A model generated the notes under the pieces. It saw only the letters and a list, made by a program, of their open reading frames with translations, ran no database searches and was not told the origin of the DNA. Both the position numbers and the translations under genes were made by a program. This document shows, piece by piece, positions 41,448 to 49,621 of a stretch of DNA of 64,000 bases. How positions within the stretch are numbered: position 1 is the first letter of the stretch; every line of letters begins with the position of its first letter. Origin of the DNA: Allobosea sp. BK604 (GTDB taxonomy: Bacteria > Pseudomonadota > Alphaproteobacteria > Rhizobiales > Beijerinckiaceae); the NCBI RefSeq assembly GCF_004341515.1, contig NZ_SLZF01000001.1, positions 62,001 to 126,000 on the forward strand, in the 5' to 3' direction.

Positions 41448-43001
41448 TCATAACGTAGCGCTTGCCAGGGCCGCCGCCAGCCGCTCCGCCAGCCAGCGCA
41501 TTTTCTTGGTCGCCATGGAGTTGCCATAGGTCTTGTATTGCGGCCCGTCCGGGCATTGCTCAGCCGGCTTGCCGCGCCAGGCGATGCGGGAATGGTGGTC
41601 GGGAAAGCCCTGCAGGCGCGCGCATTCAGCGGGTGTAAGGCGACGCACGGCCCAATTCTGCAGCACATAATCGCCGCCCTGATTACCTCCGACAGGACCG
41701 CCAGCCATCAGCGGCTGGGCTATATCCACCTCGCGGGCCTTGTAGTCCCTGCCGCTGTTCTGCGGCATGATGCTGAAGGCGACCAGATGGGCCGTGCGAT
41801 CTGTCCCGGTCGTAAGCGCATCAACCTTGTCGCCAGTTTCCCAAGCTCCATGATTTCCACTGACGCGATAGGCCAGGGCCGGTGGATGAGCGGACGCCGC
41901 AAGTGGATGGCCGGGATCGCCAGGTTGCGGGTTGGAGCAGTTCGCTGCACTGGTGATCTGCGTCGTGTCGAAGGCCACGAGATGCGAATGACCATGATTG
42001 GCGTCCTGTCCGGACGCCCCCTGCAATCTCCCGAAATTGGCATCCAGGACCGCGGCGATTTCGGCAACATAAGTGTCGTTGTCGAGGTCGTTGCGCCAGC
42101 CTCCCCCGCACTTCGCACCGAGCGGCTGCGCAACCTCCGCAATGAAGGTCTCGCTCTCGAAATCCATACGCCCCATCGGCCCGCCATGGGCGTTGACAGC
42201 GGTCGCGACTTCTATTGGCCCGGCGCAGTTGTTACCCCCGAATGCATTGCCCCCCCCTGGCGGGCGGCCACGGCTTCCAGCGCCGCCTTGAGTTGCGCCG
42301 GCAGCTCTTTCCCCCTTTTCTCGGCGCGGCGGAGAATTCCCCTGCAGGCTTTGGGGCTCAAATAGTACCGATGCGGGATCGGCCCCTCCTCCAAGATCGA
42401 CGACAAGGAGCACACGCTCGCGTCGTTGGGCCAGGCCGAAATATTGAGCGTCGAGAACCCGCCAAGCCGCCCGTGCCCGTGGCCCGGAAACCATGCCTGC
42501 GTCCGGCCACCGGCCGATTCCTCGCGGGAGATCGAGGGGAGCATCTGCTCCGACAAGCGCTCCCAGGAAACAGCCGAAGGCATTGTCGGGCGTGGAGAGG
42601 ACGCCGGGGACATTCTCCCAGACGGCGTTCCGAAGTCCATGTCGAACAAGTTCATGGGCGAGCACCGCGAAAGCGAGGGTGAGATTGCCGCGGGCATCGG
42701 CCAGCGAGAGCCGCTTGCCCGCGAAGCTGAAGGCCTGGCAGGGTGTGCCGCCGACCAGAAGATCGATGCGCCCGAGCGAGGCGCGCAGGTCCGCGTCATC
42801 GAGGAGGCGCGTGAAGTCGCCGATATTCGGCGGCGCATTCTTGGGGAGCGGCTCGCCCGGCATGTTCGAGCCGAAGCGCTCCGCCAGCACTGCCGAGGCG
42901 AAGCGATCGATCTCGGAGAACGCCGCGGCCGCGAAGCCAAGCCCCTCGGTCGCTACTGTGAAGGCCTCGATGCCAGAACAGACAGAGAGATAGCGGATCA
43001 A
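41448..43001 (-). CDS. Solitary cytosine-C5 DNA methyltransferase
   Basis: This 517-aa protein has motif I SVCSGIEAFTVATEGLG, motif IV LLVGGTPCQAFSFAGKRLS with the catalytic Cys88, motif VI VWENVPGVLS, motif VIII AQRRERVLL, and motif IX/X RRLTPAECARLQGFPDHHSR and KTYGNSMATKKMRWLA. The target recognition region is unusually long and Gly/Asn-rich. No restriction enzyme is adjacent. It probably methylates phage DNA to escape host restriction. Confidence 0.9.
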   Translation of the reverse strand: MIRYLSVCSGIEAFTVATEGLGFAAAAFSEIDRFASAVLAERFGSNMPGEPLPKNAPPNIGDFTRLLDDADLRASLGRIDLLVGGTPCQAFSFAGKRLSLADARGNLTLAFAVLAHELVRHGLRNAVWENVPGVLSTPDNAFGCFLGALVGADAPLDLPRGIGRWPDAGMVSGPRARAAWRVLDAQYFGLAQRRERVLLVVDLGGGADPASVLFEPQSLQGNSPPRREKGERAAGATQGGAGSRGRPPGGGNAFGGNNCAGPIEVATAVNAHGGPMGRMDFESETFIAEVAQPLGAKCGGGWRNDLDNDTYVAEIAAVLDANFGRLQGASGQDANHGHSHLVAFDTTQITSAANCSNPQPGDPGHPLAASAHPPALAYRVSGNHGAWETGDKVDALTTGTDRTAHLVAFSIMPQNSGRDYKAREVDIAQPLMAGGPVGGNQGGDYVLQNWAVRRLTPAECARLQGFPDHHSRIAWRGKPAEQCPDGPQYKTYGNSMATKKMRWLAERLAAALASATL

Positions 43002-43007
43002 GTCGCG

Positions 43008-44501
43008 CTACTCCGCCGCGTCGAGCGCGGCGGCGCTCTGCTCGGTTGCCAGCTGGTCAAAAAGTCCGCCGGCCGCGCTCCTCCCGCCCTTGCCCCGCGC
43101 CTTGATGCTTGCCGCTTTCCGCGTCACCGGGCCGGCGAGCGCCAGCTCCATGCGCCGGGCGATATCGGCTTGAAACTGCGCTTCACGCTCGATCAGTAGA
43201 GCGCGGAATCCCTCGCGAAATGCGGCCTCCCCTGTCGTGCCGGTGCCCGCAAACGGGTCGAGCACCGTTCCCCCGGGGGGCGTCACCATCCGGCAGAGCC
43301 ACTGCATCAGGTCGATGGGTTTGACCGTCGGATGTTTCGAGCCGAGCCGGTCGTCGGCATCCGCCTTGGCGCTGTAGAAGAACCGCGCAGCCGATCCGGA
43401 ATCGGCGCGAGGCTCGGCACCGTGGTGTGTTCCTGCAAAGTCACCGAAGGCATTGACGGTGCGCTTAGCCCTCTCGGCGCCCGTCACGCTGCGTAGTTGG
43501 CCGGCAGCATCTGGAAAGGCCGCCAAGACCTCAACGCCGCCATCGTGGAGAACATTGGCTGGCCAGCGGCCGGTCCGCTCTGGCGTCACCATGCCGGTGC
43601 GCTCAAAGGTTCCTAGTCTCGCCTGTCCAGCGCGCTGCTCCGGCAGAACCTCATTGCCAACCCGACACCTGTCGATATTCAGCGCCCCGGTCCCGTGCTC
43701 GAGCACCGTCTCGACTACGGTGCCAGCTAGCGGCTTGCGCGCCAGGACAATTGGCTCCCAGGCGGGCTTTAACGCCGTGCCCCAGCCTTCCCACAGTGCG
43801 GCAAGGTCAGTCGCAGGCGCCGTTTCGGTCGGCACAAACACCCTGCCGTTGGTTTTCTCCCATCCCGGCTTGTGCTGGTCTGCGCCGGGAATCATGCGCT
43901 TTACGGCACGCCCCTCCGAAATCACCGCGCGGGAAGCACCCGCCTGCTTGTCTATCCCCTTCGAGACATCATGGCTCTTCGGGAAGCCGGAGCCATAGAT
44001 CCAGGCCAGCATGCCGCCCGGTCCGGCCTGGTCCATGATGTAGAGAAAGGTCTGCTGCTGCCACAGATCGAGCGACAGGAAGAAGACCTCGACAATCGGG
44101 TCGAGATCGAACAGGTAAAGCAGGCTATCGCGGATTTCGAAGCCGGCCTCCTCGATGGCGAGCCACATCCGGTGATGCGCCCGCGTCCCTCCAAAGCCGA
44201 CGACATGCCCGCCCGGCTTCAGCACGCGCCGCACCTCGGCCCAGAACTCGATATCGAAGGCGGTTTCGCCCGTGTCCCAGCGCTGGCCCATGAAGCCGGC
44301 CGAGGCGCGCGAATAGACGTCGCCGTCGCGTGTCGGAGCCGAACCCAGCTTCCCGAAACGCTTGCCGATCGAAACCAACGCATAGGGCGGATCGGTCACG
44401 ACGGAATCGATCGAGGCATCGGCGAGCCCGCGCAGTACCACGCGGCAATCGCCGGGATGCAGCACGACGCGCCCATCGAGGAAGGCCAGCGCTTTGCTCA
44501 T
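43008..44501 (-). CDS. Solitary N6/N4 amino-group DNA methyltransferase
   Basis: This 497-aa protein starts MSKALAFLDGRVVLHPGDCR at ATG 44501. Catalytic motif DPPY is at residues 37-40 and the SAM-binding FAGTGTTGEAAFREG is near residue 415, the order of beta-class enzymes. WGTALKPAWEPIVLARKPL between them is the segment usual in phage N4/N6 methylases. The start overlaps the stop of the preceding small gene by 4 bp. No cognate nuclease is seen. Confidence 0.9.
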   Translation of the reverse strand: MSKALAFLDGRVVLHPGDCRVVLRGLADASIDSVVTDPPYALVSIGKRFGKLGSAPTRDGDVYSRASAGFMGQRWDTGETAFDIEFWAEVRRVLKPGGHVVGFGGTRAHHRMWLAIEEAGFEIRDSLLYLFDLDPIVEVFFLSLDLWQQQTFLYIMDQAGPGGMLAWIYGSGFPKSHDVSKGIDKQAGASRAVISEGRAVKRMIPGADQHKPGWEKTNGRVFVPTETAPATDLAALWEGWGTALKPAWEPIVLARKPLAGTVVETVLEHGTGALNIDRCRVGNEVLPEQRAGQARLGTFERTGMVTPERTGRWPANVLHDGGVEVLAAFPDAAGQLRSVTGAERAKRTVNAFGDFAGTHHGAEPRADSGSAARFFYSAKADADDRLGSKHPTVKPIDLMQWLCRMVTPPGGTVLDPFAGTGTTGEAAFREGFRALLIEREAQFQADIARRMELALAGPVTRKAASIKARGKGGRSAAGGLFDQLATEQSAAALDAAE

Positions 44502-44731
44502 GGCCGCGCCCCACCGGCCGGCAGCCCGGGCAACCCGGCGCAAATCGGGTGACGCAGCAGCTGCGCCGCCATAGCCAACGCCTCGGCGCGCCGCTTCGCA
44601 GCCGCGAGCGCATAGGGCACGGTCCGCGCCAGCTCCGGCTCGAACCGCGTGGTCTCCAGGATGGCGATGCCGGCCGCTTCCTGCTGGGCCGCGCCTTCGA
44701 TCTCGGCGACGATCTCGCGCAGGTTCATCAT
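44498..44731 (-). CDS. 77-aa hypothetical phage protein
   Basis: The frame starts MMNLREIVAEIEGAAQQEAA, is helical and Ala-rich, and overlaps both neighbours by 4 bp. The coupling supports it as a real gene of the leftward early operon. No domain recognised. Confidence 0.55.
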   Translation of the reverse strand: MMNLREIVAEIEGAAQQEAAGIAILETTRFEPELARTVPYALAAAKRRAEALAMAAQLLRHPICAGLPGLPAGGARP

Positions 44732-44940
44732 CGGGCGTTCTCCCGGAAAAGCGCCAGCTCGGCCGCGCTCCACAGCGCCGCCGGCGCGTTGCGGCAGGCG
44801 ACGATTTCGCGCGCGATCTCGATCCGGATTTTCAGGACGATGGCGATCACCAGCGCCGGGAAACCGAGCTTGGCCATGCCGCGCGCGGCCGAGCGCTTGC
44901 GCTTGCCGGCATGCTCGATCTGGAAACGCCGTGGCCTCAT
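44728..44940 (-). CDS. 70-aa hypothetical basic protein
   Basis: The frame starts MRPRRFQIEHAGKRKRSAAR with a strongly basic N-terminus, then a hydrophobic segment (FPALVIAIVLKIRIEI). Starts and stops overlap the neighbours as ATGA. Function unknown; it may be membrane-associated. Confidence 0.5.
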   Translation of the reverse strand: MRPRRFQIEHAGKRKRSAARGMAKLGFPALVIAIVLKIRIEIAREIVACRNAPAALWSAAELALFRENAR

Positions 44941-45401
44941 GCCGCCCTCGCGGCCGGCGCTTCGCCATAGAGATGCTCGCCGCAGCGGAAGAGGTCCGCC
45001 AGCGCCAGCAGATCCTCACGGACATGGACCGGCAGGCTCTTCACCGCGCACGCCCGGTCCATCAGCGAAACCGCATGCTGGGCCATGCCGGCACCGCGAT
45101 AGCGATGCGCAAGGTTGACGATCGCGGCCAGGTTGAGGCGCGTCGCCGGCGACAATGGCTCAGCCGGCGCGCGCTCGATGAAGGGCGCTTGCGGCGGCGC
45201 ATCGGACGATAGAAAGCCCTTGGGCGTCTCCCGCACCAGGTTGGAGCCGATCAGCCGGTCGAGCGCCCGGCCGATGAATTTGTCACGGTCCGGGAAGCTG
45301 CGGCGCAGCTGCAGGCGCGTCACCGGATAGGCGCCGCCCTCGCGGATCCGCGCCAGCACCAGCTGGGAGAGCGAGCCCGGCTTGAATTGACCTGGCCCCA
45401 T
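44937..45401 (-). CDS. Winged-helix-like hypothetical protein
   Basis: This 154-aa protein starts MGPGQFKPGSLSQLVLARIR. Residues 10-60 (EGGAYPVTRLQLRRSFPDRD, then KFIGRALDRLIGSNLVRETP) read like a winged helix. The C-terminal half is helical (LNLAAIVNLAHRYRGAGMAQ). It lies 1 bp from the upstream gene in the leftward early operon. Possibly a replication or regulatory DNA-binding protein. Confidence 0.55.
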   Translation of the reverse strand: MGPGQFKPGSLSQLVLARIREGGAYPVTRLQLRRSFPDRDKFIGRALDRLIGSNLVRETPKGFLSSDAPPQAPFIERAPAEPLSPATRLNLAAIVNLAHRYRGAGMAQHAVSLMDRACAVKSLPVHVREDLLALADLFRCGEHLYGEAPAARAA

Positions 45402-45402
45402 C

Positions 45403-45885
45403 TCAGGCCCCCGCCAACGGCGCGAGCCGGCGCAGCAGCGCGGACATCTGGTCCATATGGGCCATGCCGCTCTTGATCAGCTCTTTCACCTCGCCGGGCG
45501 TGAGCTTCTGGTCTTCGAGCGCGTCGGCGGCGGTGGATTGAAAGCGGGCATGGCTGCCGGTGATCCGCACGATGTCGGTCATCAGATCGACTTGCGCGTC
45601 GCCGCCCTCGGCCAAGGCCTCGAGCCGGTGCCCGGTCAGGGTCGCGAGCATGCGGGTCATGATCGGCTTGCCGCTCGCGGCCTCGAGGATGCCGACGACA
45701 TGCAGGGGCATCAGCGCCGGATCGTTCTCGCTGCCCCATTTCGAGATCTGGCCCTGGCTGAAGCCGGTGATCGATTCCACGCGCTGGGGCCCGGTCTGCC
45801 CAGGCGCCGCACAGGCCAACACCAGTGCGCGGGCACCGGTCTTGAAGAGAGTCATCAGCCCATCGGGCAAAGCGGTATCGCTCAC
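45403..45885 (-). CDS. CII-like phage regulatory protein
   Basis: This 160-aa protein starts at GTG 45885 with TGGAG at 9 bp. The HTH-like segment VESITGFSQGQISKWGSEND, followed by PALMPLHVVGILEAASGKPI, resembles the phage CII/Cro-type activator family. The C-terminus is helical. Its place early in the leftward operon after the Cro-like gene fits a transcription activator for lysis-lysogeny choice, by analogy only. Confidence 0.55.
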   Translation of the reverse strand: MSDTALPDGLMTLFKTGARALVLACAAPGQTGPQRVESITGFSQGQISKWGSENDPALMPLHVVGILEAASGKPIMTRMLATLTGHRLEALAEGGDAQVDLMTDIVRITGSHARFQSTAADALEDQKLTPGEVKELIKSGMAHMDQMSALLRRLAPLAGA

Positions 45886-46066
45886 GAAAAAAGCTCCATT
45901 GCTTTTTCGTTGGGAAAAACGCGGTTCGGGGGGACAGTCGGCCCGTCAGATCACGGCGGAGGGACCCCATGGATCACGAGATATCGAGGCGCCAGGCGCG
46001 CGTTCGACAGGCCCGCGAAGGCCTGCGCAGTGCGATCCGGCGACTGGCGAAGGCAGAGCGGGCGCG

Positions 46067-46423
46067 TCATGCCTCAGCTCCGGCAAGGAAAGGCTCGGAG
46101 CAGGCCGAGGCCGACTCCGAGCAAGGGCCCGCTTTGGGAGGGGCGGCAACCGGCATGGGATGGGAGACCGGCGGCCTGGCGGGAGGGGAAACGGAGGGAC
46201 GCACGACACCAGCCGGCCAGGCTGCGCCCTCGGCCCAATTGGCGTCGAACCACGAAACTGCCCGGTCGTAGCTGCGAAGCGTGATGGTCTTGTCGGAGCG
46301 AAGCCGATCCTGGAATGCGGGATTATTGATCGCTCGCCGCCAAACCGTAGTGACGCCGAGGCCTTGGGAGGCGGAGTATGCCTCTACCAGAGCGAGGAGG
46401 TGCGTTTTGAGTTCGGCTTCCAT
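46067..46423 (-). CDS. Cro-position hypothetical regulator
   Basis: This 118-aa protein starts MEAELKTHLLALVEAYSASQ at ATG 46423, chosen because GGAGGG precedes it and because the upstream in-frame ATG 46447 would lie inside the operator/promoter. The helical N-terminal part (SQGLGVTTVWRRAINNPAFQ, ITLRSYDRAVSWFDANW) looks like a small DNA-binding domain seen in Rhizobiales phages. The C-terminal 50 residues are Pro/Ala-rich. It is the first leftward gene beside the repressor, the Cro position. Confidence 0.55.
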   Translation of the reverse strand: MEAELKTHLLALVEAYSASQGLGVTTVWRRAINNPAFQDRLRSDKTITLRSYDRAVSWFDANWAEGAAWPAGVVRPSVSPPARPPVSHPMPVAAPPKAGPCSESASACSEPFLAGAEA

Positions 46424-46430
46424 ACCCTCC

Positions 46431-46510
46431 GAGATAGTTGGAAACATCCAACCTCGTCAAGGGGATTTTTCCAAGTCGAATCCAACGGTAGTCATGTGGG
46501 ATATTTCCAA
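46431..46510. promoter_or_regulatory. Repressor operators and leftward early promoter
   Basis: Palindromes of the form TTGGA-N4-TCCAA occur at 46438-46451 (perfect), 46461-46474 (GGGGA-TTTT-TCCAA) and 46497-46510 (TGGGA-TATT-TCCAA). On the minus strand TTGACG (46460-46455) and TATCTC (46436-46431), 18 bp apart, bracket the perfect site, so a repressor bound there would block leftward transcription. The third site lies just before ATG 46512 of the repressor gene and could give autoregulation. Confidence 0.75.
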
Positions 46511-46511
46511 C

Positions 46512-47222
46512 ATGACCACACTGAAATCACTAGTCGAGGCGAAGCTCGCCATCAGTCGCAAGAATCCGTTCGAAGCCGCTCGCGACGGCGGCCTCGAAAG
46601 GTCGTTTGTGAACGACATTCTCATCGGGAAGAAGCGAAGCGTCTCGGGCGCCAACGTCGGGAAGCTGGCCATCGCCATCGGAGCCACGTCGACAGAAATT
46701 TTGTCGGCCATGGGGCGCCTCGAGGCCGAGCCGGCCGCACCCATAGCGCCCTATGTCGCGGAACCCAACGCGGTCATGGAGGGCCCAGCAATGGCACCCT
46801 GGTCTGCGCCAGTTAGAGACGTAGAGGAACTCGGCGTCGGCATAGCGAGCATCGACGACGACGAGAGCGCTTTCGAGCTGAACGGCAACGTCGTTGATCG
46901 CGTCGTCCGGCCTCCCGGTCTACTCAACCGGCCGGGCGTATTCGCCCTACGTGTCGCCAACTTGTCGATGTGGCCGAAATTCCGCGATGGCGAGCGGGTC
47001 TATGTAGATTCCAAAAAGCCAGCGATTGAGGATTTCATCGTGGTCGAGCTGAAGCCGACAGAAGAAGACAAGGCGGGCAAGGCCTATGTGAAAATGCTCG
47101 TTGGCCGGGACGCAAAGAAAATCGTGGTCGAACAATTTAACCCGCGCGGCCGCCTTGAGTTCGGCCACCACGAGATTGCTCGCATCTTGAGAGTCATCCC
47201 CATGGAGGAGCTTTGGGGCTGA
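46512..47222 (+). CDS. CI/LexA-like S24 phage repressor
   Basis: This 236-aa protein starts MTTLKSLVEAKLAISRKNPF at ATG 46512; an ATG 46494 would add six residues read from operator DNA. An N-terminal HTH (about 5-60, FVNDILIGKKRSVSGANVGK) is joined by a linker to a S24 peptidase domain with LRVANLSMWPKFRDGERVYV (catalytic Ser in the LSMWP segment) and KAYVKMLVGRDAKKIVVEQF (Lys region). Repressors of this type self-cleave when RecA is activated. It is flanked by TTGGA-N4-TCCAA sites on both sides. Confidence 0.85.
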   Translation: MTTLKSLVEAKLAISRKNPFEAARDGGLERSFVNDILIGKKRSVSGANVGKLAIAIGATSTEILSAMGRLEAEPAAPIAPYVAEPNAVMEGPAMAPWSAPVRDVEELGVGIASIDDDESAFELNGNVVDRVVRPPGLLNRPGVFALRVANLSMWPKFRDGERVYVDSKKPAIEDFIVVELKPTEEDKAGKAYVKMLVGRDAKKIVVEQFNPRGRLEFGHHEIARILRVIPMEELWG

Positions 47223-47241
47223 CTATTCAATAGGAACAGAA

Positions 47242-47583
47242 CTACTTGCGCATAATCTGACCAGAGACCGCGGACCCTTTTGGCCCGTAGAGCCCATAAA
47301 TAACGTCACAACCAGCTTTGGCCCCAGCGTCTGAAAGCGCTTCTTCGCTTTTGTCGACCTCGGCGTTTAAGAATGTGCGGAATGGCTCTTTATCAACGTT
47401 AACCTTAGCCTTCGCCGCGGCCGCACTAATGGCAGTGACGCTCACGCGATAATCCGAACACCACTTGTTAGCAACAAACAGCACCGCAAGGTGCTGCATT
47501 ACATTCTTCTGTTCTTGCGACTGGGCTACAGCACCTGTCGCGGCTGCCATTCCAATAGCAATACACAAAGCGTATTTCAGCAT
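47242..47583 (-). CDS. Exported hypothetical protein, moron-like
   Basis: This 113-aa protein has a signal peptide (MLKYALCIAIGMAAATGAVAQ) and a helical mature part with two cysteines (NKWCSDYRVSVTAIS and AKAGCDVIYGLYG). It converges on the repressor gene and lies in the immunity region, a common place for genes expressed in the lysogen. Function unknown. Confidence 0.6.
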   Translation of the reverse strand: MLKYALCIAIGMAAATGAVAQSQEQKNVMQHLAVLFVANKWCSDYRVSVTAISAAAAKAKVNVDKEPFRTFLNAEVDKSEEALSDAGAKAGCDVIYGLYGPKGSAVSGQIMRK

Positions 47584-47659
47584 GCCCCGCCCCCCAGAAT
47601 GCCCTCAGCCTTTGGCCAGCCCCACGTTACCCATCGCCCGCGCGCACGCAAGAGTACGC

Positions 47660-47932
47660 CTACACGCACGCGATAGAGTAGACCCGGGACGCGTCCATGG
47701 CCTGCCCGGCCCGGCGGAAGTAGGGAATGATTGTTAGACGGCGCCGCTCCGCACAGGCAGAGCACACCAGGCGCCCCTCCAGATCGTCGATACTGCGATA
47801 TCCCCGCTCGACGAGCTGACCAACCTTGTCGCCCTCCATCCGACGAGTGCGCCCGCAGGGCTCACACAGCACTTCCAGCGCCGTCAGTTGGGACAACGGC
47901 GGTGTTGGAACTCGATGATCTGACCAGGCCAT
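47660..47932 (-). CDS. Zinc-ribbon-like small protein under an SOS box
   Basis: This 90-aa protein starts MAWSDHRVPTPPLSQLTALE at ATG 47932. LCEPCGRTRRM and LVCSACAERRRL give two CxxC pairs, a likely zinc ribbon. A GTTC-N7-GTTC box lies 25 bp upstream of the start, so expression is probably induced by DNA damage. It could be an antirepressor or a DNA-binding factor; that is inference. Confidence 0.6.
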   Translation of the reverse strand: MAWSDHRVPTPPLSQLTALEVLCEPCGRTRRMEGDKVGQLVERGYRSIDDLEGRLVCSACAERRRLTIIPYFRRAGQAMDASRVYSIACV

Positions 47933-47956
47933 ACTCACGCCCGACGCTCCAGGTTT

Positions 47957-47971
47957 GTTCTCGTTAAGTTC
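47957..47971. promoter_or_regulatory. SOS (LexA) box, GTTC-N7-GTTC
   Basis: GTTC at 47957-47960 and GTTC at 47968-47971 are exactly 7 bp apart, matching the alphaproteobacterial LexA consensus. It is upstream of the minus-strand gene starting at 47932. Confidence 0.7.
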
Positions 47972-48019
47972 TCATTTACATCCCAGCCACGACCAAGAGT
48001 CCAGTCGGATCTCACCGAA

Positions 48020-48070
48020 TTGGATGTTTCCAACTTTCCTATTGACAGTTGGTTTTATCCAACTTATCCA
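48020..48070 (+). promoter_or_regulatory. Rightward early promoter with two repressor operators
   Basis: TTGGA-TGTT-TCCAA (48020-48033) and TTGGT-TTTA-TCCAA (48049-48062) match the operators near the repressor start. TTGACA (48042-48047) lies between them and a TATCCA element (48065-48070) follows after 17 bp. A repressor on the second site would cover the spacer. The promoter points into the early operon starting at 48086. Confidence 0.7.
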
Positions 48071-48085
48071 TTCTCCATCCAACCG

Positions 48086-48508
48086 ATGGAGGCCGCCTTG
48101 AAGCAGCACCCCGCCGACGCCGCCGGCCATGGCCGCGGCTATCTCGAAAGTCGCATCGCCACGCAGGACGGCTATATTTGGCCGTTCGAACGCGCACGCA
48201 TGGTATCCGCCGGCGCGATCGGCGAGCGCATGGTCGAGGACATCCGCGCCCTCGTCTTCGACGGCGGCGAGGATGCCGTCGTCTCCCTCGCCGATCTGCT
48301 CTCCAAGGGCTGGACCAGCGAGCAGATCCGCGCCCATGGCCAGCCCGCCTTCTGCCGCTTCAATGAGGAGCGCGAGAAGGACGAGGCCTCGGGCGTCTAT
48401 GCCTTCGGCCGCGACACGCTGGGCCGGCAATTCGTCGAGGCCGCCTCACTCGGCATCTTCTGCTTCGGCCTGCTGACCTGGGCCGGCATCGGCGGCGGGT
48501 CGCTCTGA
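48086..48508 (+). CDS. First gene of rightward early operon, hypothetical
   Basis: This 140-aa protein starts MEAALKQHPADAAGHGRGYL at ATG 48086 without a clear ribosome site. The frame is open through the operators but that part is not coding. The protein contains IWPFERARMVSAGAIGERMV and a C-terminal hydrophobic segment (LGIFCFGLLTWAGIGGGSL). No family recognised. Confidence 0.6.
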   Translation: MEAALKQHPADAAGHGRGYLESRIATQDGYIWPFERARMVSAGAIGERMVEDIRALVFDGGEDAVVSLADLLSKGWTSEQIRAHGQPAFCRFNEEREKDEASGVYAFGRDTLGRQFVEAASLGIFCFGLLTWAGIGGGSL

Positions 48509-48726
48509 TGACGACGCTCCGTCAAGGCCTCTCACTCGCGGGCGAGGCGTTCACGGTCCTGGCCGGGCTCTGCCTCGCGGCCGTGATCCTGCTCGCCGGC
48601 CTCACCTTCCTCGCCCTGCTCGTCGGCGTCGCCGACCATCACCTGCAGCCGACAGTCCTGGCCGGCTTCCTGATCGTGCTTGTCGGACTGGGCTATTGGC
48701 TGGTCGGCCGGAGGGTACGCGCGTGA
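48508..48726 (+). CDS. 72-aa two-helix membrane protein
   Basis: Two hydrophobic helices (AFTVLAGLCLAAVILLAGLT and VLAGFLIVLVGLGYWLVG) and a basic C-terminus. The start overlaps the upstream stop (TGATG) and the stop overlaps the next start as GTGA. Function unknown; phage early membrane proteins often act in superinfection exclusion. Confidence 0.6.
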   Translation: MTTLRQGLSLAGEAFTVLAGLCLAAVILLAGLTFLALLVGVADHHLQPTVLAGFLIVLVGLGYWLVGRRVRA

Positions 48727-49406
48727 CTTGGCTCCCCACTGAGAGCGGACGGATCTTCGAGCTCCTGGCCCCCGACTGGCGCCAGGTCGATTTCGACATC
48801 GACATCCCGAACGCGCTTGCGCGCATCCCGCGCTTCACCGGCCATATCGGCAGCGGGCCGTACTCGGTCGGGCAGCACAGCGTTGTCGGAGCTGACGCGG
48901 TCTTTCGCGACACCGGCGACCGCAAGGCCGCCGGCTGCTTCCTGCTGCACGATGCGCACGAATACGTGCTGAACGACAAGGCGACCCCGATCGCCGAGGC
49001 CGAGGCGGCCCTGGCCGAGCAGGATTGCGCCGGCGCCGGACGCATCGTCCGCGAGGTCAATCGCAGGCTGAAGCAGAGTGTCGACGTGGCGATCTACCAG
49101 GCTGCCGGCCTCGGCACGAGCGGCTGCCCGGCCGCGTTCCGAGACATCGTCCGCGCTTACGACCTGCGGATGCTCGCGACCGAGCGGAACCATTTCCTCG
49201 GCCGCGGCACCCGGCTCTGGCACCCCTCGATCGAGCAGGCCGAGCCGCTGCGCCTGTCCGGCAAGCTCAAGGTCTGGCCTTGGCCCGACACGGCGGATGA
49301 ATTCCGCGAGCGCCTGCGCCGGTACCTTCCGGAGCGCTTCGGTGCCTCTCCCTCTTCCCCGAAACCCGCGCCGCGCCCAGCCGCGCGCCAGCCGGTGGAG
49401 GCCTGA
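48723..49406 (+). CDS. HD-domain phosphohydrolase (YfbR-like nucleotidase)
   Basis: This 227-aa protein starts at GTG 48723. It contains FTGHIGSGPYSVGQHSVVGA and GCFLLHDAHEYVLNDKATPI, the His and HD metal ligands of YfbR-type 5'-nucleotidases, and a later conserved RDIVRAYDLRMLATERNHF. Phages use such enzymes to adjust deoxynucleotide pools. It is in the early operon before the beta clamp. Confidence 0.8.
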   Translation: MTWLPTESGRIFELLAPDWRQVDFDIDIPNALARIPRFTGHIGSGPYSVGQHSVVGADAVFRDTGDRKAAGCFLLHDAHEYVLNDKATPIAEAEAALAEQDCAGAGRIVREVNRRLKQSVDVAIYQAAGLGTSGCPAAFRDIVRAYDLRMLATERNHFLGRGTRLWHPSIEQAEPLRLSGKLKVWPWPDTADEFRERLRRYLPERFGASPSSPKPAPRPAARQPVEA

Positions 49407-49408
49407 CG

Positions 49409-49606
49409 ATGGATGTCACCCCAAAGAAGGGCGAGGCGCTCGACCGGACGCAGGTCTGGCTCGCGGCATGGGTCGCCGTGGCCACCTCAAACAGCTGCTT
49501 GAGCGCGATGGTTGCCACCGACTGGGCTGATCACTGCCTGAAAGCTTTCGACGAGCGCTTCTCCGCTGCCACTTCCCCCCAAGCCGCGCCACGCCGCGCT
49601 CTCTAG
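49409..49606 (+). CDS. 65-aa hypothetical phage protein
   Basis: The frame starts MDVTPKKGEALDRTQVWLAA 2 bp after the upstream stop and contains VATSNSCLSAMVATDWADHC and LKAFDERF, a pattern common to small phage proteins of unknown function. No domain recognised. Confidence 0.55.
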   Translation: MDVTPKKGEALDRTQVWLAAWVAVATSNSCLSAMVATDWADHCLKAFDERFSAATSPQAAPRRAL

Positions 49607-49621
49607 GAGGCCTGACCACCC

